DNA of 64,000 nt from Sphingopyxis sp. USTB-05 (GTDB lineage: Bacteria > Pseudomonadota > Alphaproteobacteria > Sphingomonadales > Sphingomonadaceae): contig NZ_CP084712.1 of assembly GCF_023822045.1 (NCBI RefSeq), positions 620,001-684,000 on the forward strand. Direction: 5' to 3'. Made by a program: the position numbers and the translations under genes. Positions 34,411 through 43,566 of the stretch are shown here, piece by piece (position 1 is the first letter of the stretch; every line of letters starts with the position of its first letter). The notes below the pieces were generated by a model. The model was not told the DNA's origin and did not search any database. It saw nothing but the letters and a program-made list of their open reading frames with translations.

Positions 34411-36234
34411 TCAGCGCGCCCTCACGCCGAATAAGGTAGTCAGCGAAACGAGCAGCCGCGGGTCGGGGCGTTCGGCCAGGAAACCGCCGCGGTTGAGCGG
34501 CACGGCGAGCGTCATGTCGAGCCGTGCCAGATCGCCGTAAGCGACGCGCAGGCCGCCGCCCGCCGAATAGAGCTTTTGCGGATCGAGCCCGTCGAAAGCG
34601 GTGTCCTTGTTCCACACCCATGCGGCGTCGAAAAAGACGAAGGGCTGAAAGGCAAAGCTTTCGGTATTGGCGGGAACGAACGAGCCGTATCGCGCCTCCA
34701 ACGCGACCGCGACGCCGCTGTCGCCGATCACCGTGCCCGGATCGAAGCCGCGACCCACAGTGAAGTTGCCGCCCGAAAACTCCTCATAAGCAAGCAGCGG
34801 ATCGGCCGCCCATTGCGCGCGCGGCGCTGCCGACAGCGTGAACAGCTTTGCCGGTCGCCATTCGGCGAGCGCGTTGGCGCGAACCAGAAAGGCATCAGGC
34901 TTCCCCTCGATCCGCGTTAGCGGGACCGCGCCGGGCAGGAAGCATGCCGTGCCGCCGGGGCCGCAATCGTCGCTGGCGCCCAGGAACGACGCGCCCTTGC
35001 GCGCCTCAAGCGAAGTCGAAAGCGACCAGCGCGGTTCGCTGGGGCTGTAACCGCCGCGCCCGGCGATCGATCCGGGATCGATCCAGCTCGCATCGGCGCG
35101 CAGGTTGAGCACGCGCAGGCGATCCTCGTTGATCGGGATGCTGGTCAGGCTGATGTCCTGATCGATGAAATCGAGCCCGCCGCCGATCGTCACGCGCCGC
35201 GCCTGCGTCAGTACCAGCGGATAGGAGCCGTAGAGGCTGACGATCTGCGTGTTCGACTTCACCGGAAAGCCGGTGATGTCGGGGCGCGTCCAGGCATAGG
35301 TATAGCTGGCGCCAAAGCGCAGCCCTTCACCGCCGACGCGGAATTCATGCGACGCCTGTACGACCTTTTGCTCATCGAAGTCGGGGGTCGCATAGAAGCT
35401 GACCGTGGTGAGGTCGCCCATGCCGGTGAGCCCGGCGAAGCGTGCGCGCGCGATGCCGCCCCAGCGGCCGACGTCGCGTGAACCGAAATTCTGCGCGTTG
35501 AAGTCGAATGTATAGGGGGTGCGTGCGACGGTGACTTCGCCGACGACCTCGCCGGGAACCGCGCCGGGGCGCAGCGTCAGGCGCGCATCCATCCCCGGGA
35601 TATCGCGCGCAAGAAGCAGATAGCGTTCGGCGTCGACGATGTTGAACACCGGCTGGTCGTCGAGCCGCGAGAGATAGCGTTGCAGAAGGCGTTCGTTCGC
35701 GCCGGCATCGCCGCGAACCTCGATCCGCGACATGCGCGCCGAAAGAATGTCGAGCCGGACAACGCCGTCACCGATGGTCTGTGCGGGAACGCGGACCGCG
35801 GCAAGATAGCCCCGCGAGCGCAGGATGGTCGCGGCGTGGTCGCGAATATCGCACACCGCCGAAATCGGCAGTTCCTGCCCGACGCGATCGGACCAGCTTG
35901 GGCCCAGGATCGCATTGTCGATGCCCTCGACGCTCGAAAATTCGACGGCGCGCAGCGTGAAGCGGATGTTGGCGAATTCGGGGCTGGCGAGCGGGCAGGG
36001 TGCGCGTTCGATCCCGTCGTCGACCGCGACGATCTGTTCGTTGGGCTGGACGGCGGGCGGTGCTGTCGGGCGCTGGATTTCCTCGCGGGTCGGGATTTGC
36101 GGCGTCGCTTGTGCCAGTACGGCGGCGGGCAGCGCCGCGGCGATCAGCCCTGCCGAACCGGCCAGCATCCGATGAATACTGGCCCGCTTCGACCGTGCGG
36201 TCGCATTTATTCCGAAGTCCCCCGACACGGTCAT
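34411..36234 (-). CDS. TpsB outer-membrane transporter (ShlB/FhaC/HecB family)
   Basis: Omp85-superfamily pore that exports its TpsA partner. It has 607 residues. The signal peptide (about 13-42, ending AAVLAQ) and a proline-rich linker are followed by two POTRA-like domains (FTLRAVEFSSVEGIDNAIL, then ILRSRGYLAAVRVPAQTI and RIEVRGDAGANERLLQRYL). A 16-strand barrel follows, with conserved C-terminal segments such as AWVWNKDTAFDG, LYSAGGGLRVAY and a final aromatic region. ATG at 36234 follows AAGGGGTGG. It lies directly upstream of tpsA with one base between in the longest reading. Confidence 0.92.
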   Translation of the reverse strand: MTVSGDFGINATARSKRASIHRMLAGSAGLIAAALPAAVLAQATPQIPTREEIQRPTAPPAVQPNEQIVAVDDGIERAPCPLASPEFANIRFTLRAVEFSSVEGIDNAILGPSWSDRVGQELPISAVCDIRDHAATILRSRGYLAAVRVPAQTIGDGVVRLDILSARMSRIEVRGDAGANERLLQRYLSRLDDQPVFNIVDAERYLLLARDIPGMDARLTLRPGAVPGEVVGEVTVARTPYTFDFNAQNFGSRDVGRWGGIARARFAGLTGMGDLTTVSFYATPDFDEQKVVQASHEFRVGGEGLRFGASYTYAWTRPDITGFPVKSNTQIVSLYGSYPLVLTQARRVTIGGGLDFIDQDISLTSIPINEDRLRVLNLRADASWIDPGSIAGRGGYSPSEPRWSLSTSLEARKGASFLGASDDCGPGGTACFLPGAVPLTRIEGKPDAFLVRANALAEWRPAKLFTLSAAPRAQWAADPLLAYEEFSGGNFTVGRGFDPGTVIGDSGVAVALEARYGSFVPANTESFAFQPFVFFDAAWVWNKDTAFDGLDPQKLYSAGGGLRVAYGDLARLDMTLAVPLNRGGFLAERPDPRLLVSLTTLFGVRAR

Positions 36235-36417
36235 TTCCACCCCTTGCGTACGGGCGCGCCGCGATGATCGCGATGCGCCAACTCCACTGGCTCCACCAGA
36301 CAACCGGCGGCGCTAATTTCGACCCAAGGAAATCTTCCGTCTCGCTATTGGCGGAATTTCCGTGGGTAATTATCAGACGGATGGGCGGCGGACAATGGCC
36401 GTGCCCATCGTTTCACC

Positions 36418-37173
36418 TCATCCGGCTTCGGCGTCCGACATTGTGTCGACGAGGCGATTGAGCTGCGGCGAGCAGCCCTTGGCCATCAGCATGTCGATCG
36501 ATCCCTCGACCGTGTCGGGCGCATTTTCCACTGCGGCAAAGCGCACCGTCACCGGCTTGGCCAGACCGCCGCCCGACAGGCGATAGTCGGCGCCATATCG
36601 CACCGGCAGGACATCGGTCGGCCATTTGCGGAAATTCGCGCCGTCGACGATTGCGACAGTCGTCTTCTTGCCGGCGCTTTCGATTTCGAGCGCGGTGTCG
36701 CCTTCCATATTGGGACGCCACAGCATCAATACCGACGGGTCGAGGACGCAGAAGGTGCCGGCCTCACGATAGTCGAGCAGCCACAGATTCGGTGCGCGGA
36801 CCTCGCCCGCCTCTGGCGTGTCGCCACGTGAAAATCCGCCGCGCGACCGCATCGTCGGGCCTTTGGCGAGCATGCGCGTGACATTGCCGCCGAGCGACTG
36901 GCTCGCTTGCACGGTGCCGGTTGCGCCAAAGGTACCGGGCCCCGACAGCGTGCGTGTCTTGCCCGCCTGCATCAATATGATCCTGTCGCCGGCGACGAGG
37001 GTCAGCTTGTCGGTCGACTTGAGCTTGGCGCCGGCTGGATATTTGCTCGCCGACGGTCCGGTCGAGCGGACGACCATGGACTGCGCGGCGGCGGTGCCGA
37101 CAAAGGCGACGGCGGCGATGGCGGCAGCGGCGGCGAGGCCGAGGCGGCGCATCCGGAAGTCAGGAAAGGACAT
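36418..37173 (-). CDS. Exported protein of the CHASE2/TPS locus, unknown function
   Basis: A 251-residue protein with an N-terminal signal peptide (LGLAAAAAIAAVAFVGTAAAQ). The next part (YPAGAKLKSTDKLTLVAGDRIILMQAGKTRTLSGPGTF) is beta-rich and resembles the start of FecR-like periplasmic domains, but this is only a resemblance. The middle has LLDYREAGTFCVLDPSVLMLW, and the C-terminus has a second cysteine in MLMAKGCSPQL, so a disulfide is possible. It overlaps the cyclase gene by 14 bases and precedes tpsB, which ties it to the surface locus. A 183-base gap to tpsB shows no clear promoter. Confidence 0.72.
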   Translation of the reverse strand: MSFPDFRMRRLGLAAAAAIAAVAFVGTAAAQSMVVRSTGPSASKYPAGAKLKSTDKLTLVAGDRIILMQAGKTRTLSGPGTFGATGTVQASQSLGGNVTRMLAKGPTMRSRGGFSRGDTPEAGEVRAPNLWLLDYREAGTFCVLDPSVLMLWRPNMEGDTALEIESAGKKTTVAIVDGANFRKWPTDVLPVRYGADYRLSGGGLAKPVTVRFAAVENAPDTVEGSIDMLMAKGCSPQLNRLVDTMSDAEAG

Positions 37174-39250
37174 AGCTTTCTCCCTCTTTGGTCTCGTTCA
37201 GGCGTTTTATCAGAAACATGATGGCTGCATCCTGACCGAAATCCGCCTGTATTGCTGTGGCACAGGTCACATAGGTTTTTTTGTCGCCTGCGCCGTGCGC
37301 GGCGACCAGCGCGGCGATGCGCTCCCGCTGGTCGGGCGCGAGGTCGGGGCGCGGCGTGAATACGTCGACCGGTTGCGCGCGGCCGCGCAGCGTCACGCGG
37401 CCCATCGGCACCAGGTGGTCGCGCCGCGAACGTGCCGCCGCTTCGGCGGAAACCAGCACCCCGGTCTTCAGGCTCTTGTTCGCCGCTTCCAGCCTTGATG
37501 CGGTGTTCATGCTGTCGCCGAGGGCGGTGTATTGGATGCGGCCCTCGCCACCGAAATTGCCCACGATTGCGTCGCCGACGTGCAGGCCCACGCGCGTCAT
37601 TCCGATCGGCGGGACATCTTCGGCGGCAAGGTCTACGCGATATTTTTCGCCGGCCTGATACATCGCGAGCGCCGCGGCGGCGGCCTGTTCGCCGTCGTCG
37701 GGACGGCTGATCGGGGCGCCCCAAAAGGCGACGACGGCATCGCCGACGAACTTGTCGATCGTCCCGCCATGTTCGAGCACGATGTCCGACAGGCGGTCGA
37801 GATATTCGTTGAGCAGCCGTGCGACGGTTTCCGGCGTCACCGCATGGCTCAGCTTGGTAAAGCCTTCGAGGTCGGTGAAGACGCAGAAGATGTTGCGGCG
37901 TTCGCCATGGAGCGAAAGCTGGTCGGGGTCGCGCATGATCTGTGCCGCGACGTCGGCGGGCAGATATTTCCCCAGCGCCGACTGGGCGAAGGCGCGCTGC
38001 CGCGATCCGACGGTGCGCGCAGCGGTGCCGACCGCCGCGTAACCGAACAGCCAGCCGACCGCCCAACCAAAGGTCGGAAGCGTCGTCGTGTCGACGCCGC
38101 GCCCCTGCAGCCAAAAGGGAAAGGCGATGAAGAAAGCCATCTGCCCCAGAAAGGCGAGCGCCACCCAGCGCGCGCGCAGGTCAATGAGGCTGGTGAGCCC
38201 GCCTGCGAGGACGATGAAGACCGCGAGCGCCCACAACGCGGGCCCCGCGATCGGGCGGGTCCACGCCTTGTCGAGTTGCTGCGCGAGCATATGCGCATGG
38301 ACCTCGAGCCCGATCATCGTCTCATGCTGTCCGGTGATCGCGTCGGGAAAGCGGCTCAGCGGCGTATTGAACTGGTCGTTGTCGATGATGTCGCCGCCGA
38401 TCAGGATATAGCGGCCCTTGACCAGCTCGGCGAAGCCAGCGCGCATCTCTGCATCCATCGGCAGCGCGAAGGCGTCGATCGGGATGTTGGCGAACACCGG
38501 TTCCTCCTGCCCGGCGGCAGCACGCGCGGGGACGAGGAAGCGGATATTGCCCTGAAAATTCGCATGCGCAGCGTCGACCGGGGCAAGCGCGTTCGACATC
38601 AGCGGCGGCAGATTCTTCGGCCGGTCGGGCCAGTTGCGGATCACGCTGTCGTCGTCGGTGCGGAACAGCACGCTCGTCGGTTTCGTCCTGTCGGTGGTGA
38701 CGTCGGCAATGAAGCCTTCGAGGAATTTCTGTTGCTCGTAAAAAATCGTGTTCGGGTTGCTCGCCTGCTCGGCATAGGCGAGCCAGGTCGGGGTCTTCAT
38801 CGCGCGTAGCTGCGCCTTCAGCAGATCGTCGTCGGGGCGCGGCGAATCGAACGCGATATCGATGCCGATCGCTTTCGCGCCCATCTGATCGAGATTGCCG
38901 AGCGCATTGGCGAGCAGGGTGCGGTCAAGTGGCGAGCGGATGCCCGTGTTGAACAGGGTCTCGTCATTATAGGTGACGAGGGTGATGCGTTTATCCTGTT
39001 CGACATGCGGCGCCATCAGCATCGCGCGCGCGTCATAAAGCGCGCGCTCGGCGGCATCGATCAAGGGCATCTGCCAACTGAAACGCGCGATCAGAACCGC
39101 GATCAGCAGGAAGGCAAGCGTCGCCGCCATCCGCGACGGGCCAAGCTGCATGACCAGCCGCCGGACGCGCTTGCGAAGCGGCACTGCGGCGCGCTGGCCA
39201 TCGGGCACCGGCGTATCCGCCGCAGGAACAAGAGCTTCGGGCGCGTTCAT
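37160..39250 (-). CDS. CHASE2-domain adenylate cyclase
   Basis: A 696-residue sensor cyclase. An N-terminal membrane helix (about 40-58) leads to an extracytoplasmic CHASE2 domain (about 60-340; VTYNDETLFNTGIRSPLDRTLL, GAKAIGIDIAFDSPRPDD and GGDIIDNDQF). A cluster of membrane helices follows (about 350-425), then a cytoplasmic class III cyclase domain (about 455-640). Both metal Asp motifs are present (FTDLEGFT and FVGDAVVAFWG). Lys in TIDKFVGD and Asp in TALGDSMNTASRLE match the ATP-specific residues, and the transition-state Asn and Arg are also there. ATG at 39250 is four bases after the CHAT gene stop, so coupled. Signal unknown. Confidence 0.9.
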   Translation of the reverse strand: MNAPEALVPAADTPVPDGQRAAVPLRKRVRRLVMQLGPSRMAATLAFLLIAVLIARFSWQMPLIDAAERALYDARAMLMAPHVEQDKRITLVTYNDETLFNTGIRSPLDRTLLANALGNLDQMGAKAIGIDIAFDSPRPDDDLLKAQLRAMKTPTWLAYAEQASNPNTIFYEQQKFLEGFIADVTTDRTKPTSVLFRTDDDSVIRNWPDRPKNLPPLMSNALAPVDAAHANFQGNIRFLVPARAAAGQEEPVFANIPIDAFALPMDAEMRAGFAELVKGRYILIGGDIIDNDQFNTPLSRFPDAITGQHETMIGLEVHAHMLAQQLDKAWTRPIAGPALWALAVFIVLAGGLTSLIDLRARWVALAFLGQMAFFIAFPFWLQGRGVDTTTLPTFGWAVGWLFGYAAVGTAARTVGSRQRAFAQSALGKYLPADVAAQIMRDPDQLSLHGERRNIFCVFTDLEGFTKLSHAVTPETVARLLNEYLDRLSDIVLEHGGTIDKFVGDAVVAFWGAPISRPDDGEQAAAAALAMYQAGEKYRVDLAAEDVPPIGMTRVGLHVGDAIVGNFGGEGRIQYTALGDSMNTASRLEAANKSLKTGVLVSAEAAARSRRDHLVPMGRVTLRGRAQPVDVFTPRPDLAPDQRERIAALVAAHGAGDKKTYVTCATAIQADFGQDAAIMFLIKRLNETKEGESYVLS

Positions 39251-39254
39251 CGGA

Positions 39255-42200
39255 TCAGCGGGCGGCGCGGCCGGCAGCCTCTCCGTTGCGTGCCGTCGCG
39301 CTGCCATGCAGCAGCGCCTGACCGCCGTCGCCGATGATCGCGAAACCCGCCCAATAATAGGGATGTGAGGTTTGCTGGTCGTCCATCAGTCGGACCTGCG
39401 TTCCCCACAGCGCGTCGGCGACGCTTTCGCCTTCGGTCGCCGCGAAAAGCCCGCCGATCAACCGCTTGGTCGCGTCGAAATCGTCGGGGGCCGGCCAGTG
39501 GCTTGCGATCACCGAACGTCCACCCGCTCCGATGAAGCTGCGAACCAGCCCGTCGAGCGCGTTGCCGCCGCCCGAAAGGCCAGCCTCGCGCGTCGCCGCG
39601 ACGCTTGCAGCGCCGGCGGTGTCGCACGCCGAGAGGATGACGAGGTCGGCGTCGATCTTGAGGTCGAAGATTTCCTGGAAGGTCAGCAGCCCGTCCGAAT
39701 CTGCGCCGCCGAACGAGGTGACGAGGGCTGGGCGCGCCGGGCATGAAGGGCGGGGCGCGGTGACGAGGCCGTGCGTTGCGAAATGGATGATGCGATAGTC
39801 GCCAAGGTCGGCGCGATTTTTCACCGCGGTATCGGTGAATGCACCGCCGGTGAGCAGGGCACCCGCGTCGCGGCCCATCGCGTTGCGCGCGGTCACCAAC
39901 TCGTCGGCCGAAATCGGGCGCGCCCATTGCGCGACATCCCACAGGCAGTCGCCGTCGGCGCTGCCGCCTGCGGCGCCGCGTGTGCCGAGCGAGGGCAGTC
40001 GTCCGTTGATGGGCAGATTCTCACCGAGCCCGAAATATTGATGGCTCGCCTTCGACGGCGCGGCCTGCCGCGCGTTGCGGAAGCCGAGGGTCGAGACCGC
40101 CGTGCTGGGCCGCGACGTCCGCCCGAGCCAGGCGATGCGGCGCATGTCGAACGGATCGGCGTCGGGATCGAGCAGGCGTTGTTCATAAGCGGCGAGCCCG
40201 GCGTCGGAGGTGATGAGGAGATTGATCGGCAGCCGCAGCATTGCGCCGTCGGGCTCGAAAATGAGGTGCGGGACCGAGGGCAGCCGTGCCGCAACGGGGC
40301 CGAAAAGCTGGCCATAAAGCTTATACGAAGTTGCGGCGTCGAACGGATAGGTGACGCGGCGGCCATTCTCGACGACCGAGATCGTCGAGCGGATCGTGTC
40401 GACGGCGGCTTCGAGCCCCGATGCGCTAATGTCCGATTTCCAGAGCTGTGCCGCCCCCTGCTCGATCAGCATCGCATATACGCCGTCGCCCACGACGAGC
40501 ATTTTCAGATAGGCTTCGTCAGGACGCAGCACCTGCTGCAACTCGGCGAGGTCGAGTTTGCCCGATGCGACGACGCGATATTGCGGGAAAGCCGACAGCG
40601 CGACGACGGTCTCGGCCTGCTGGAACGACAGATTGTCGAGCTGCGCCTTGATGTCGGCGCGAAGCGCGTTGACTTCGGGCGAGTCGGGTAACTGGGCGAG
40701 CCGCGCATCCTCGATCCGCGCGCGTTCGAGATCACGATTGAGTGTCGTCGCCTGGCGGAACAGGCGGGCGCCGTCGTTGCTGCCGCCCGACAGTTCGCGC
40801 GCCAGCACCGCCTGCGTATCGGCGACGCCCGGGCGGATCTGTAGCTGGCTGGCGACGAAGAAATCCTCGATCGCCTTGGGCTCGGTGGCCGACCGTGCGG
40901 CGAGCAGCCGGTAATAAGGCGCCATCATGTTCGCCATGCCCGCCGTCGAGCGCTGCGTGTTGGCAAGCGCGGTGACGACCTCGCGATAGATGCCCATCGC
41001 CTTGTCGTCCTGGCCCTCACGGGTGAGGAAGGCGGCGTAGCGCGCGCGAGCGGAGGCGAGCGCGTTGGTTTCGGGATATTCGACGGCGAGCAGGTTCACC
41101 GATTCAAGGAAACGCGCGTCGGCCGCGGCCTTGTCGCCGCTCGCCTCTTCGGCCAGCGCGAGCTCGCCGAGCATCTGCGAGCGCAGGCGGATGATCGAGG
41201 TCACGCGCCCCTCGCGCACCGCGATCGCGTCGGTCAGACCCTTGAGCTGCGCGGTCTTCGCTGCCTGTGCATTGCCGCGCAGTCGTTCGACCGTGCCGAG
41301 CAGATGCGTCGCTTGCGCATCGATGATCTGCGCGCGTTCGAGCGGCGACAGGCGCTCGCGATCGTTGCTCTGGCGGATGACGCGGGCATTGTCGCCGCTG
41401 TTGACCCCGGCGACGATCTGCGGCGTCAGCGTTACTGCGTCGCCCGATACCGTCACGCCCGTCGTCAGCGGCGGGATCGGCGTCTGGAGCCGCGTGGCAG
41501 CGCCGTCATAGTCGCGCTGGTTGAGCGCGTTGATCGCCCGGAAATTGCGACGGAGGCGGAGCTGGACCGGGTCGCTGGTCGGGATCGCCTCTACTTCGGC
41601 GAACAGGCGCTCGGCCTCGGCGAACTCGCCAAGGTTCGAACGTTGCAGCGCGCGGTTCAATGTGACTTCGGTCGGATCGATGTCGGCGGCCGACTGTTCT
41701 TCCGTCGCGCGGCGAGACAGCGCTTCGAAAAATTCGGCAGCCTCGGCATAATCGCCGCTATGGTTGCGGCGATATCCCTCGGCCAGCGCCTTGTCGACGT
41801 CGATCGTCCCGGCAATCGTCCGGGCGAAACCGTCGTTGCCGCCGACCGATGTCGTCGCGACCTTGATCACGCCCGGCACGACCTTGTGCTGACGCACCGA
41901 TTCAAGCGCGAGGTTCAGCGCGTCCGAATAGGCGTCGAATCCCTCGACGCTATAGGTCACATTGCCTTTGGTCTCGATACGTGTGCGCCAGGCGATATTG
42001 CTGCCCTTGATCGTACAGGCATCGGCGGCGGTACATGTGATCGTGCCGGCGCGGGCCTGCTCGATTCTGGCGAGCGCATCGGCCGAGGTCGCGCGCAGTT
42101 CGCGGACGGTGCCCACCGGCTGGCTCGCGTCGCGGCAGACGATCGTCCAGGCGCGGTCGAACATGCCCTTGATCACGCCGTCGCGCACGGTCGCCTGCAC

Positions 42201-42341
42201 TTCGCAAAGCGAGCCGCCCTGCTCGCCGATCGAAAAACTGTCGCGCAGCGTCGGGTCGCTGCCCTGCGCAAATGCGGTTCCGGGCGCGGCAACAGCCAGC
42301 AGCGCCAGAATCGGCACAAGTTGCGGACGTCGAGCGGTCAT
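39255..42341 (-). CDS. CHAT-domain tetratricopeptide exported protein
   Basis: A 1028-residue protein with a signal peptide (LVPILALLAVAAPGTAFAQ) and then a middle with TPR-like helical repeats. The C-terminal third is a CHAT domain, the caspase-like peptidase fold: the catalytic His is in IIHFATHGLV near residue 855 and the Cys in LVILSACDTAGA near 905. GGGNALDGLVRSFIGAGGRSVIASHWPAPD is a further CHAT hallmark. ATG at 42341 follows GGGGGA seven bases upstream; an in-frame upstream extension to 42977 crosses the opposite-strand DUF1476 gene and is rejected. First gene of the CHAT-cyclase-exported-tpsB-tpsA cluster. Peptidase activity is inferred from intact His/Cys. Confidence 0.9.
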   Translation of the reverse strand: MTARRPQLVPILALLAVAAPGTAFAQGSDPTLRDSFSIGEQGGSLCEVQATVRDGVIKGMFDRAWTIVCRDASQPVGTVRELRATSADALARIEQARAGTITCTAADACTIKGSNIAWRTRIETKGNVTYSVEGFDAYSDALNLALESVRQHKVVPGVIKVATTSVGGNDGFARTIAGTIDVDKALAEGYRRNHSGDYAEAAEFFEALSRRATEEQSAADIDPTEVTLNRALQRSNLGEFAEAERLFAEVEAIPTSDPVQLRLRRNFRAINALNQRDYDGAATRLQTPIPPLTTGVTVSGDAVTLTPQIVAGVNSGDNARVIRQSNDRERLSPLERAQIIDAQATHLLGTVERLRGNAQAAKTAQLKGLTDAIAVREGRVTSIIRLRSQMLGELALAEEASGDKAAADARFLESVNLLAVEYPETNALASARARYAAFLTREGQDDKAMGIYREVVTALANTQRSTAGMANMMAPYYRLLAARSATEPKAIEDFFVASQLQIRPGVADTQAVLARELSGGSNDGARLFRQATTLNRDLERARIEDARLAQLPDSPEVNALRADIKAQLDNLSFQQAETVVALSAFPQYRVVASGKLDLAELQQVLRPDEAYLKMLVVGDGVYAMLIEQGAAQLWKSDISASGLEAAVDTIRSTISVVENGRRVTYPFDAATSYKLYGQLFGPVAARLPSVPHLIFEPDGAMLRLPINLLITSDAGLAAYEQRLLDPDADPFDMRRIAWLGRTSRPSTAVSTLGFRNARQAAPSKASHQYFGLGENLPINGRLPSLGTRGAAGGSADGDCLWDVAQWARPISADELVTARNAMGRDAGALLTGGAFTDTAVKNRADLGDYRIIHFATHGLVTAPRPSCPARPALVTSFGGADSDGLLTFQEIFDLKIDADLVILSACDTAGAASVAATREAGLSGGGNALDGLVRSFIGAGGRSVIASHWPAPDDFDATKRLIGGLFAATEGESVADALWGTQVRLMDDQQTSHPYYWAGFAIIGDGGQALLHGSATARNGEAAGRAAR

Positions 42342-42551
42342 CACAAATCCCCCAAACACAGGCGTAGCGACGCCATGCCGAAGTGACGCCGGCAGGGCGG
42401 AAACTTTATTGCTGTGGTGCGACCCATTCCCTTGGACAAGAACCGTAAACCCTTCGTAAGCGAAAGGGAAGTGATCTGCCGCACAGGCGGCTTGCGCCGG
42501 GGGGGCGCGCGACCTATCTGCAGGGGGACACTCCATTCGGACGAGGAAAAA

Positions 42552-42878
42552 ATGAGCGGATTCGACGATCGTGAACGCGCCTTCGAGGCCCAATTTGCAC
42601 GCGACCAGGAAGTGCAGTTCCGCATCACCGCCCGCCGCAACCGGCTGGTCGGCGAATGGGCGGCCGCGCGCATGGGGCTGACCCCGGAGGAAACCGACGC
42701 CTATGCCAAGGCGGTCGTGCAGGCCGATTTCGAGGAAGCGGGCGACGAGGACGTCATCCGCAAGCTTGCGGGCGACCTGACCGCGGCAAATGTCGAGATC
42801 AGCGATGCCGAAATCCGTTCGGTGCTGAACGACAAGACCGCCGAGGCGCGCCGCCAGTTCATCGACAGCCAGAACTGA
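42552..42878 (+). CDS. DUF1476 protein (F1-ATPase zeta inhibitor-like)
   Basis: A 108-residue alpha-helical protein of the DUF1476 family. In Paracoccus the homologous zeta subunit inhibits the F1-ATPase. Features are FDDRERAFEAQFARDQEVQFRI, ARRNRLVGEWAAARMGL, and the C-terminal half ending AEARRQFIDSQ. ATG at 42552 is preceded by GAGGAAAA. The gap of 210 bases to the divergent CHAT gene should hold both promoters; it contains a small imperfect hairpin at 42450-42468 (CCCTTCG/CGAAAGGG). bolA follows after ten bases. Confidence 0.88.
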   Translation: MSGFDDRERAFEAQFARDQEVQFRITARRNRLVGEWAAARMGLTPEETDAYAKAVVQADFEEAGDEDVIRKLAGDLTAANVEISDAEIRSVLNDKTAEARRQFIDSQN

Positions 42879-42888
42879 GGCCGTTCCG

Positions 42889-43122
42889 ATGGGTATGCGC
42901 GAGGATGATTTGCGGGCGATGATCGTCGCGGCATTTCCCGATGCGGAGGTCGCGATTACCGATCTTGCGGGTGACAACGACCATTATGCCGCGCATGTCG
43001 TCAGCGAATCCTTTCGCGGGATGACGCGCGTCGCACAGCACAAGGCGGTCTATGCGGCGCTCGGCGGGCGCATGGGCGGCGAACTTCATGCCTTGCAATT
43101 GACGACCGCCATCCCCTCATAA
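42889..43122 (+). CDS. bolA: BolA family protein
   Basis: A 77-residue BolA/IbaG-type protein that usually forms an iron-sulfur-bridged complex with a monothiol glutaredoxin. The family block HVVSESFRGMTRVAQHKAVYAALGGRMGGELHAL is complete, with the invariant His of the C-terminal signature. The gene lies ten bases after the DUF1476 gene and 47 bases before grxD, the usual bolA-grxD pairing. Confidence 0.95.
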   Translation: MGMREDDLRAMIVAAFPDAEVAITDLAGDNDHYAAHVVSESFRGMTRVAQHKAVYAALGGRMGGELHALQLTTAIPS

Positions 43123-43169
43123 GGGGCTGACACGAAATTTGCGGCGCTTGACGCCACCGGAGACTGACT

Positions 43170-43502
43170 ATGACCGACCCCACCACCCACGACCGCATTG
43201 GCAAGCTGGTTGCCGACAACCCTGTGCTGCTCTTCATGAAGGGCACACCGCTTTTCCCGCAGTGCGGCTTTTCCTCGCGCGCGATCGCGATGCTTGACCG
43301 GCTCGGAGTTGAATATGAAACGGTCGATGTGCTGCAGGACATGGAAGTCCGCCAGGGCATCAAGGAGTTTTCGGACTGGCCGACGATCCCCCAGCTCTAT
43401 GTGAAGGGCGAATTCATCGGCGGCAGCGATATCATGATGGAAATGTGGGAAGCGGGCGAGCTTCACACATTGATGACCGGAATTCCCGCGCGCGCCGAAT
43501 AA
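43170..43502 (+). CDS. grxD: Monothiol glutaredoxin GrxD (Grx4)
   Basis: A 110-residue monothiol glutaredoxin that carries [2Fe-2S] clusters with BolA and glutathione. The active site is CGFS (FPQCGFSSRAI) near residue 31-34; LLFMKGTPLFPQ, the glutathione-binding WPTIPQLYVKGEFIGGSDI block and a C-terminal EMWEAGEL are typical. It is last in a three-gene operon, followed after 22 bases by a strong terminator. Confidence 0.97.
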   Translation: MTDPTTHDRIGKLVADNPVLLFMKGTPLFPQCGFSSRAIAMLDRLGVEYETVDVLQDMEVRQGIKEFSDWPTIPQLYVKGEFIGGSDIMMEMWEAGELHTLMTGIPARAE

Positions 43503-43524
43503 GCCGCGTATCCGCCGAATATAA

Positions 43525-43560
43525 AAGCCCGCCGGAGCATTGGCTCCGGCGGGCTTTTTG
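43525..43560 (+). terminator. Rho-independent terminator after grxD
   Basis: A 15-bp perfect stem, AAAGCCCGCCGGAGC (43525-43539) and GCTCCGGCGGGCTTT (43544-43558), with an ATTG loop, followed by T residues (run of five in the top strand ending at 43560). It starts 22 bases after the grxD stop. The A-run on the left side means it could also act weakly in the reverse direction, but no gene from the right reads into it closely. Confidence 0.92.
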
Positions 43561-43566
43561 TCTGCT

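Noticed and set aside
26523..34439. Long plus-strand open frames opposite the TpsA adhesin (for example 26523-28694 and 31512-33479)
   Set aside because: They are the complement of a GC-rich, repeat-rich gene; products are Arg/Asp/Ala-rich with no recognisable domain or ribosome site. The minus strand has signal peptide, TPS domain and a tpsB partner.
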